Part shown: positions 53,326 through 61,811 of the stretch, piece by piece
Numbering within the stretch: position 1 is the stretch's first letter
How the letters are laid out: each line of letters begins with the position of its first letter
Origin: Triparma verrucosa
Taxonomy: Eukaryota > Sar > Bolidophyceae > Parmales > Triparmaceae
Length of the DNA: 64,000 bases
Reading direction: 5' to 3'
Assembly: GCA_030267905.1 (NCBI GenBank)
Contig: BRXX01000011.1
Span: 25,794 to 89,793, forward strand
Position numbers and translations under genes: made by a program
The notes under the pieces: model-generated
What the model was told of the DNA's origin: nothing
What the model saw: only the letters and a program-made list of their open reading frames with translations
The model's database searches: none

Positions 53326-54833
53326 ATGGGAGACAGCTATGCGGTCATTGCGAAGGAGGTCATGGAGGAGCTCAAGGTAGGACATAAGGAGAGGCCCGGC
53401 CCCGGAGCGAACCGGCTCGGTCCCGCAAACAACATACCCAAAGGATCTGGGGGGTCTGCGGCTCATCTGAACTCCACCTACTCACCCGAACCACACCCCC
53501 CTCCGTTCCCCTCCCTCATCAGAGCCTGTACATGAACTCGATCCTCCCCGTCGAGGAGGCGTGCTCCTACAACACATTTGGATTCTCCCCTTTAAACGCT
53601 GGAGAGTTTGACAGCCCCCCCCTCGTCCTCTTGGTAGGACCTTATTCTGCTGGCAAGACTACGTTCATCGAGCATCTGTTGGGCAAAAAATTCCCCGGGG
53701 AGAGGGTTGGGCCCGAGCCAACGACCGACAAGTTTTGTGCGGTTCTTCACGGCGAGGATGAGAGGTGAGAGTTTTACATGAGTCATGTCGTGCGAAGTGA
53801 ATAATCATGGCCAACACAGACAACCCTCCCACCGCAACAGAGTGATCCCCGGAAACGCCCTCACCGTCACCCCCGGGACCCCCTTCAAGGGCCTCCAGAT
53901 GTTCGGCAACAATTTCCTCACCCGCTTCGAAGGTGCTCAAGTGAACGTGGACATCCTCAAGAATCTGACTCTCATTGACTCCCCTGGAGTGCTCTCAGGG
54001 GAGAAGCAGACCCTGGGCCGCAGCTACTCGTACGACGACGTCCTTAACTGGTTCGCCGAGAGGTCCGACATGATAATTCTCCTGTTCGATGTGCAGAAAC
54101 TTGACATCTCAGACGAGATGGGTTCGGCCATCAGGGTGCTTCAGAAGTACAGCGACAAAATCAAAGTTGTACTCAACAAGTCCGACTCCATTTCCCACCA
54201 GCAGCTGATGAAGGTCTACGGGGCTCTTCTGTGGAGTCTTGGAAAGGTCATAGATACGCCCGAGGTCACCAGGGTTTACATTGGAAGCTTCTGGAACGAG
54301 CCTCTCAAGAACGAAGACACAGCGCCCCTCCTGGAAATGGAGATGGCCGACCTTTTAAGGGATTTGGCCGCGCTGCCCCGGATGGGAGCCGTCAGGAAGA
54401 TCAACGACATCGTCAAGCGCATCAGACAAGTCCGCACGCACGCCGTGATCCTGGATTACCTCAGGAATCAGATGCCCTCCATGTTCGGCAAGGAGAAGAA
54501 GAAGAAGGAGCTCCTTGAAGAGCTCGAGAAGGGACTAGTCTTCAGGACAGTGATGAAGCAGTACAACATCTCAGTCGGCGACTTCCCCGACCTGCACAAG
54601 TTCAAGAGGGACATCGAAATGCTAGGTGAGAGGGCACACCGCTGCCGCACACGCATGGGTCGTGTATATTTTTTGCTCTTCTTCTAATCCAACTTTTCAC
54701 AGACTTCGACAACTTGCCCAAGCTCAAGGGCGCGAGAATGCTCAAGGGAAAGCGGATCCAAGACATGGAAGACGCCCTGAATACAAAGATCCCAGCAATG
54801 CTCAATAGAATCCCAGGGATCAACAAGCCGTGA
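53326..54833 (+). CDS. EHD-type dynamin-like ATPase lacking the EH domain
   Basis: Four exons (53326-53376, 53523-53764, 53841-54625, 54703-54833), 402 residues. The nucleotide-binding blocks are G-P-Y-S-A-G-K-T-T-F (P-loop), R-V-G-P-E-P-T-T-D (switch I), D-S-P-G-V-L-S-G (G3) and N-K-S-D (G4), followed by R-V-Y-I-G-S-F-W and M-P-S-M-F-G-K-E-K-K-K-K. All match EHD proteins, which remodel endosomal and ciliary membranes using ATP. The protein ends right after the helical domain; the C-terminal EH domain that binds NPF motifs in animal EHDs is absent. It converges on the minus-strand RGS gene. Confidence 0.9.
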
Positions 54834-54946
54834 AAGTAAGAAAAGAGTTAGTTCTTTGGAAAAACGAAATCCGAAATCAGATCTTTTTGTTGGCTTCGTT
54901 GATCGCGTATACATGTCAATAGCTATCTCTCTAAATATGACCCTTT

Positions 54947-56774
54947 TCATCCCAACAGATTCTTCCCGGAAGAAGCTCTGTGACTTGAGAACCTCTCGAC
55001 CTCTCCCTTCACCGTGTCCCCCACCACGAAGTTGCGCTGGCTAAACTTCACGAAAAAGGCCCGTTTGAAGTGGTCGTAGATGTAATGCTTCTTAAACCTG
55101 TCGAATGAGTCGAATTCGAGCACCCTGCACATTTCGACCTCGGCTTCGTGGAACATGCCCTTATGGAACTCTCCTGCCTTCACCTTCTCTCCGATGGCTA
55201 ACTTGACCGTGCTGGGGATATTTACTTCGTATTTCCTCCCGTCGACTATGTAGTTGTCGTAAATGGCGATGCACCTTTCAATCAGGTCGTCGCTGTCGCT
55301 ATTTGTTTCCTTCTTGTCCTCCTCAACGACTCGAGGAGTTGACTTGGTCGCCGTCATCCACGCTCGTAATCTGTTGTGTTCCCCATTCTGCAAATCTCGC
55401 ACCTCCTGAGCGAAGAAGTAATTCTCCTCGCAGAAAGTCAGGCGGAGGTACCTCCTGTAGTAAGCGCTCAGTAAACTTTCCCGGAAAACGAACGAGAAGT
55501 CAGTGCTGGCCGTGAGCTCCTCCAGGTAGTCGTCCTTGGTCTCTTGCAGCTGCCTGTCGTCCTTGAAAGTCGCCAGGTGCATGATGGTGCTGTCCAGATG
55601 GAAGTCAGGGGGGGCAGTTTCGACGAACGCCTCGAATTCTGTGACGTTGAGTTAGATTGAAGTTTTTGCTTGTCGCATTCCATTTCACGTACCTTTGCTC
55701 TTCAAGAATCCCTTCTGAATTTTCGTGTGGAGGTTGTCAGCGAGGTAGTTCATCAAGTCTCTAGAGACTTGGACGGCTTCAGCAACGCTCGACCCCAACT
55801 TGTGTCTGATGGGATCTTCCAAACCTTTGGGTAATCTCAGGACGCCCTCGTCGACCAGCTTCTTAATCTCCATTTTAATCACGCCCGCTTTGGCCTCAAG
55901 TTCGTAAGGCTTCGTGTCCCTCGACAGAGAAGTAATGTACGCCGAGATCTGGACCCAGAGCTTCGTGTAAGAAATCATATTGGTGTCGCCCTTGCCCTTG
56001 AGGTAGGTTAGCAAGCTACTGACCGCCAGCGCCTCGTTCAAAATAGCACCCATGTCGACAACTTTCGTGCTGCAAGAGAAAAAAGGCAGCAGGAAGGGCG
56101 ACAGGGTTAGATTATTTACAAAGCCACGTGAATTTCTCGTCGCCTTTCTCTTCTCACCTGCTCCCTCGCCGACTCCTCGTCCCATCCTCCAACTTGACAA
56201 ACGTGTCGGAAATCAAAAATCTCGGCATGTAGTCAAACTTCAACACTTGATAGCACTTCTCGTACGCCAAATCGAAAATGTTCTCGTCGGCAGCGCGGGA
56301 TTCGAAGCCAAGCGTAATGGTCTCCATGGTGGCCGAGTCCATCTTGATCCTGCTGCAGTTAGCTCTTCCCGAGGTCGTCTCATTGGCGCTGCGCTCATTC
56401 TCCTCCTTGTAGGATATATACTTCGTGAAGACTTCCATAAGCTTATGCCTCTTTTCCTTCGCCCCGTAGCTATTCTTCAACAAATCATCCTTAAGATCGT
56501 TGACCGCCCTTATAAAGTTGAGGTACTTGGCAGCGTCCGACGCCCCCTCGTCCCTGGCCCAAAGGCCGAAGGCAGTCACCACCACCCCAGTCTCGAAAAT
56601 CTTGAGGAGGCAGAAATCGCTGCGGGTCCGCATCTTGTTCATGGTGTTCACTCCAGCAGAAAAGGCTCCGTAAGCGGGCCTGCCACTGAGACGGCGTTTG
56701 CTGACAACGTGAACTTTCGGCGAACCGTTGTCGGTGGTCGGAAAATCCTTGGTCGTAGATATGAAGCCACCCAT
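54947..56774 (-). CDS. Tandem RGS-domain protein A, predicted N-myristoylated
   Basis: Three exons (56158-56774, 55693-56069, 54947-55638), 561 residues. It begins M-G-G-F-I-S, a fair N-myristoylation context. Three RGS-like helical units follow. Unit 1 (about 48-205) ends F-D-L-A-Y-E-K-C-Y ... P-R-F-L-I-S-D-T-F. Unit 2 (about 206-335) is divergent. Unit 3 (about 360-530) has Y-Y-R-R-Y-L-R-L-T-F-C-E-E-N-Y-F-F, I-Y-D-N-Y-I and F-D-S-F-D-R-F-K-K-H. RGS domains speed GTP hydrolysis by G-alpha subunits or act as scaffolds. The N-terminal context suggests membrane attachment. It has a head-to-head paralogue at 57662. Confidence 0.82.
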
Positions 56775-57661
56775 ATTGCGATGTTTTCAAGGGGCGGGGG
56801 GGCGGCGGCTAATGCTGCACTCTGGCTGGAATTCTGTGTTGGCACAGAGAGGGGTAGCTAAGACGTTGGAATGCTTTTTTTCGGACTAAATTAGCAGGTG
56901 GGTGCCTCGGAGATTATTTAGCGCACTGCAACAAAAAGAGTAAGTCACGAATATCCATTATTGAGGCAATTGGGGACGTCCATTGGGTGAGAAAGTAGAT
57001 TCTAAGGGGTCAGGTCAAGCGCCCTCTGCTAAGTCACCCGCAGGTTTCTTTAATAAGGCAGGGGGCGCCGAAGCAGGTTCGATTTCTGCGCATCCCGGAG
57101 AAAAGGTTGCTACTTACGTGATAATGGATGCTTTCGGCGATATAATGGCTTCTTTAAGTGACCTGGTGAGAATTGGTCTGGGTCTAATCGCCTTGCTGCC
57201 CAGCTGAAAACGAAACGACCGAAAAACAGTAATAGTCAGTCTTTAGAGTGAGTAAACGCTTCGGATTTGAGCTGACTGGCGAGAGATAGGGGATCGCCAT
57301 CCCTCCTGACGCGGCAGTTTTGTGTTTTCTGCCGGGGGGCAGTGTTTGTTTGGAAGGTGCAGCGCGGTGTTGGGCAGCACCAAACCCCCGTGCTTGGTTA
57401 GGATTTTTTCGCATTCCTCGGACGCGTATGCATATTTCGCTATTTTTAATTCGCCCCAACAACGATACTGCCCCGGGTTGACCCGGAGTGGCGCACGTCC
57501 GGCGTCCTATCAACAAACTTTCCCTCGTTGCGACACCCCACCTTCCTCACCCGCCAATCTTCGTTTTTCACTGAAAATTAGTCATAGGTAGAATAAATAT
57601 TAGTACCAGTTATACCACACTAGGTGGTCGTTTAGAGCTCATCTCGGCGTGAGGACGCGTC
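56775..57661. promoter_or_regulatory. Long divergent intergenic region between RGS paralogues
   Basis: 887 bp between opposed starts, the longest promoter-type gap in the window. It is GC-balanced, with Arg/Gly-like open frames but no recognisable gene. A tRNA T-arm-like hairpin near 57070-57090 was examined and rejected. It presumably carries both RGS promoters. Confidence 0.45.
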
Positions 57662-59522
57662 ATGGGTGGAGGGGGCAGCAAACCTTCCCCCCTGGACCTG
57701 CAGCCCGCAGTGCACGTGCCCAAGAAGGGTTGGACGGGCAAGGTGGTCAAAGGCGGTTTCTCCGCCGGCCCCAGGACAATGGAAAAGATTAGAACTAGGA
57801 GCGACTTCTGCTTGCTGAAGATAGTAGAGCAGGAGACGGTGAGGAAGGCCTTCGCCCTTTGGGCTCACGCAGAGAATGTCAAGGAGGGGGCGACCTACTT
57901 GGATTTCGTCTTGGATGTCAACGACATGAAGAACGAGAGCAACATCGGAGAGCAGAAGATGAAGCTTTTAAATATATTTACGACGTACATTCCTCGCAGT
58001 AGCAAGAAGAGTTTACTGATAGACAGCGCGACGAGGAAGACAATAATGTGAGTGTGTGTTGATGAAGGATTTATGGGTTGGGGTGTGGGGTGGTTTCGGG
58101 GTTGGGGAGGTGGGGAGGAGACTTTTCTAACCCCCCCCCCCCCNNCCCCCCCCCCCTCCCAGGCTTGCCTTCGAATCGTTTGTTTACGACTCGAAAGTTT
58201 TTGACCTCGCTTACGAAAAGGCCTACCAGTGCCTAAAATTTGATCACATGCCTCAGTTCCTCATCTCCGACAGTTTCATGAAACTGGAACAGGGCACCCA
58301 GGTTAGGAGAGGCAGTAGCAGTAAGGTTATAGAGCTAAGGAGCATTTTGAGCGAGCCGAGGGCGAACAAGGCCCTCGCCGAATTCTTGAAAGAGAACAAT
58401 AAGGTACAGCAAATCCTGTTCATGAAAATGTGGGAGAACATAAACGATTTCAGTCTCGACTACGACAAACAGGATGCCGAAGGACAAAACAAACGAGCAA
58501 AGAATATTTGGGAATCCTGCCAAAAGCAGGTGAAGCTTCCCTCACACCTTCGCGCCATCACCAATGAGAACGTGACCGGGAATGTCAACACCAAGATTGG
58601 ACCGGGCAAAGATTGCTTTGACGACCTGTCTAATTTCTTATGCGACACCCTGCAGTCAGAATGCCAGCGCCCCTTCTTAGTATCGAAGCACTACAACGAC
58701 TTCCTGGGGCACGCCAGCGACGAGTACAAGCTGGACAGCGTCGTGATGACGCTCAGCGAGTTCAAGGACGACAGGCAGCTGAAGCAGACGAAGGAGGAAT
58801 ACGTCAACGACTTGAATCTGGCCCTGAAGCTGGAGAACGTTCTGGAGGACCCTCTACTGAGCTCCTACTTCAGGAGGTTCTTGAGGGTAAGCTTTTGCGA
58901 GGAGAACTTCCTATTCTTCCAGGACATACAGGACCTGAAAGAGCAGTACTTCATCTTGGAGGGCGCCGAGGAGGAGACCAAGGAGGCGATGCGGCCGATC
59001 CTGCAAGGGACGGCGAAGAAAATTTTCGAGAAGTACATCCAGCCAGGCGCGGCACTGCAGGTTAACATTTCAGCTAGCGTTAAGGAAGATGTAAACAAGG
59101 AGGTAGAGAGAGAGACTATCAAGCCGTCAATATATGACGCTGCACAGAGGGAGATCTTCCTCCAGATGAGGTCGGGAGGCTTCATGGAGTTCAAGAAGCA
59201 CGATCTGTTCAACCACTTCAAGCAGGCGCACAAGAGGAAGTTCGCACAGCGAAACTTCGCCGTGGGTTTTAAACCGAAGAGCAACAAGATCTCCGAGTTT
59301 GCTCACTACAAGCTGAGAAGGAGCCAGCTCAACTTCGACGAAGTTGCGGAGGCGGACAAGAACTTCAGCTTCGAGAACCACGCGAAGGCGAGGAGACAGG
59401 AGATTGACGACGGCCCGGATTACGACATGATCACCAAGGCCAACATCGCAGACTTCGAGAAGGACATGGGTGGGCTCGGGCTCGAAATGGAGGAGAAGAA
59501 AGAAGAAGGAGGAGGGGTGTAG
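57662..59522 (+). CDS. Tandem RGS-domain protein B, predicted N-myristoylated
   Basis: Two exons, 57662-58047 and 58163-59522, 581 residues, paralogue of the gene at 54947-56774. It starts M-G-G-G-G-S-K, again a myristoylation-type context. Unit 1: R-T-R-S-D-F-C-L-L-K-I and L-A-Y-E-K-A-Y-Q-C-L-K-F-D-H-M-P-Q-F-L-I-S. Unit 2 is divergent. Unit 3: S-S-Y-F-R-R-F-L-R-V-S-F-C-E-E-N-F, K-I-F-E-K-Y-I, F-M-E-F-K-K-H-D-L-F. F-K-D-D-R-Q-L before unit 3 is identical in both paralogues. Intron number differs from A. An AATAAA lies 24 bp after the stop. Two N sit in a poly-C tract in the intron. Confidence 0.83.
58133..58157. repeat. Poly-C tract with two N, in an intron polypyrimidine region
   Basis: About ten C, two N, then eleven C, followed by TCCCAG, the acceptor of the RGS-B intron. 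Another place where a C homopolymer was not resolved. Confidence 0.9.
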
Positions 59523-59737
59523 GGAGTGTAAGAGTGCCTGTTACTAATAAATAAAATTACAGAATCAACGAAAACAACCAATCATCACTCTATATTATAT
59601 TAATGTTATTAATTTCGTCCGAGAGGGGTAGGTTGGGGGTTGGAGGAAGAAGAGAGGAAAAGGAGGGGGGAGGTCTCAAATCTCACATACATAAACCAGA
59701 AGACAAAATTGTCAATCACACGTTACTGTCCCACAAT

Positions 59738-61055
59738 ATGCGTATTGTCGTCGCTATCGTTGCTATAATATGCGCCGCCTGCCCGGCCCTGGGCTTCAAG
59801 GCACACATAATCAGCCTCCATGCCCGCCCCTCGAACGCCTCCCCCTCTAAGCTCTTGTCCGCTCCACCTAATCCGTTTCGCGCGGCCATGCCTCCTGCGC
59901 TCCCTGCCAAGGACGAGAAAGACCTTACATCTAAGATCACAACCTACTTGAATACGGTGGACCCAAACTCATGGTGAGTTTAGAATAGCGAGGTAGCGTC
60001 GGTACAGCGTTGGGAGGAGGCGCCAGGGAAGGTTCCTAACACGTCGCCTTGCGCACTCCGCGCAGCCAAACGCCCCTCAACAATTTGAAGACCCTCCTCA
60101 GAATCACCGTCCCCTCCGTAGTCGCCGCCGTCGGCGCCTTTTTCGCCTTCCCCTACCTCGCCCTTTCCTTAGCCGCCGCTGTCAACAACGCAGGAGTCTT
60201 CGCCGTTCTGAGCCAGGACTCCAGTCAGTTCGTCCAGAACTTTTTGACTGTCACGGGGCTGCTCTTCAGCATCCTGGTCGGGCAGACGTACTACTTCATG
60301 TACCAGCAGCAGGAGGCGGTCTATCTGTCGTTGTTCAATGAGGTGACCGAGGCCAAGTCCCTTCTGGAGCAGACCACATTGATCGCCGGGAGCAGGCCCA
60401 TCTACCCTAAAATTTTAGCCTACATTAATAGCTACATAAATAACGATCTGCGCCAGCTCAACTCTCCTCCGAGCAGGCTATTGGCGAGGAGGCCTGACAA
60501 GGTGAGTTTGTTACGGTGCGTGTGGAGCGAAGCGACGAGCAGAAGAACAATTTTATACTTCATATTACTAACCACCTCGTCGCTTCGCTCCTCGGCTCGC
60601 CTCACTCGTCTCAGGACCCGCTGGAGTCCATCATGTTCGTAACCAGCGTCGGAGTTCCCAGTTCCCTCTACGAGACTGTGAGGACGTTGCGGCAGGCCCG
60701 CGCGGGCAGGCTCGGGTCCATGCAGAGGAAGCTCCCGAGCTCGCACATATTTCTCTTGCAGATACTGGCGTTCATAGAGCTGCTATCGTTTCCGCTGCTC
60801 GGGGCGGGAACGCAGACAATAGGAGGGTACAACATATTGACAGTAGAGGGCTACCTGTTCGCCGTCATGACCTTTGGGATCGTACTTACGCTTAGGACTA
60901 TCATGGAGCTTTGGAATATGAAGGGGGCCTACAACGTCGAAGGAGTCATGAAAGTCATGGTAAGCGGCCTGGAGGAGGAGCTCAAGGAACGGATGGACGG
61001 CTGCAGAAAGTTGCCGGGGCCAGACGACGGGAAGGAGTGGTATGACGTTGAGTAG
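59738..61055 (+). CDS. DUF4239 / bestrophin-like plastid membrane protein
   Basis: Three exons (59738-59973, 60066-60501, 60615-61055), 370 residues. The signal peptide ends C-P-A-L-G-F-K-A, a plastid-type site. After a Pro-rich transit segment come four hydrophobic spans: V-V-A-A-V-G-A-F-F-A-F-P-Y, F-L-T-V-T-G-L-L-F-S-I-L-V-G-Q-T-Y-Y-F-M, then L-L-Q-I-L-A-F-I-E-L-L-S-F-P-L-L-G and V-E-G-Y-L-F-A-V-M-T-F-G-I-V. The Q-T-Y-Y-F-M-Y-Q-Q-Q-E-A-V-Y block resembles the DUF4239 family. Function is unknown; ion transport is a guess. The intron 60502-60614 is the best inverted-repeat introner-like element. Confidence 0.7.
60502..60614 (+). repeat. Introner-like intron with perfect 15-bp inverted repeats
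   Basis: GAGCGAAGCGACGAG at 60525-60539 and its exact reverse complement CTCGTCGCTTCGCTC at 60576-60590 lie near the two ends of a 113-nt GTGAGT...CAG intron. CTAAC immediately before the right arm fits a branch point. Confidence 0.85.
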
Positions 61056-61153
61056 GGTGTCGAGCAACGTTCTCAATTTTGTTGTTTAATTAAAGAAGAG
61101 AGATTTACGTCACGAAGGTATTTTGTTTGAGGAGAACTTCTTTAAATTAATTT

Positions 61154-61699
61154 CTACGACAATTGCTGCTGGAGAGAGCGGAGGTGGGCCGCCACTGCGC
61201 AGTTGTCGTGGCAGATTTTGTCTGTTGGGTACAGCAAAATGCACCCGAAGAAAACTGTTTTGCCAAAAGTTTGAAGCGAGTCGGGGAGGGTCACCGTCTT
61301 CAGCTCTGAGCAATGTCCGAACGCAAAGTCTTTCACTTCAAGAATGCTGGTATGCAGGAGATCGACGACCTCAAGACTACGGCAGTCGCTGAACGCCCAC
61401 TTATCGATCAACGACAAAGTCTTAGGGAAAGTCACGGTTCTCAAGGCATGGCACTGATTGAATGAACTTTTACCGATGATTGTAATGCCTTCGGGGAGAT
61501 CTACAACGACGAGATTGACGGCGCGGTAGCAGGCATATGCTCCAACCTTCGTGCTATTCGTAAGGAAGATGACCTGCGTAATTAAGTCGCGCCTCTCCGC
61601 AAACTGGACAGCGACGTTTGGGTTTGAGTCCGTTCCTTCATGGACGAGTTTATTGGGTCTCCCCATGTCGTCGTCGTCGTCCATCCAGATCTTGGACAT
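61154..61699 (-). CDS. BspA-type leucine-rich repeat protein
   Basis: Single exon, 181 residues from the ATG at 61699 (M-S-K-I-W-M-D-D-D-D-D). Four to five LRR_5 units follow the pattern L-P-E-G-I-T-I-I-G-x-x-S-F-x-x-C-x-x-L-R-T-V-T-F-P, as in BspA proteins, which are greatly expanded in many protists. Likely a cytosolic interaction protein. A longer open frame upstream starts beyond the divergent P4-ATPase start region and is not favoured. 112 bp separate the two starts. Confidence 0.75.
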   Translation of the reverse strand: MSKIWMDDDDDMGRPNKLVHEGTDSNPNVAVQFAERRDLITQVIFLTNSTKVGAYACYRAVNLVVVDLPEGITIIGKSSFNQCHALRTVTFPKTLSLIDKWAFSDCRSLEVVDLLHTSILEVKDFAFGHCSELKTVTLPDSLQTFGKTVFFGCILLYPTDKICHDNCAVAAHLRSLQQQLS

Positions 61700-61811
61700 G
61701 GTTCGCAGTGTTAACAGCAGTCGATCGTGTTGACAATCGTAACAAAAGTTGTGGCCCAGAGAAAATTCGAATTTTTCGATATTTTTTAATTTGAGAGAGA
61801 TAGGTTTAAAT

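Noticed and set aside
57070..57100. tRNA-like T-arm (GCAGGTTCGATTTCTGC) in the RGS divergent region
   Set aside because: The arm folds well, but no matching acceptor 5' strand, D-arm A-box or anticodon stem could be found in the 80 bases upstream, so a tRNA is not supported.
56983..57207. 74-codon ORF between the RGS genes
   Set aside because: The start is not a convincing gene context, no domain is seen, and the composition resembles the surrounding non-coding DNA.
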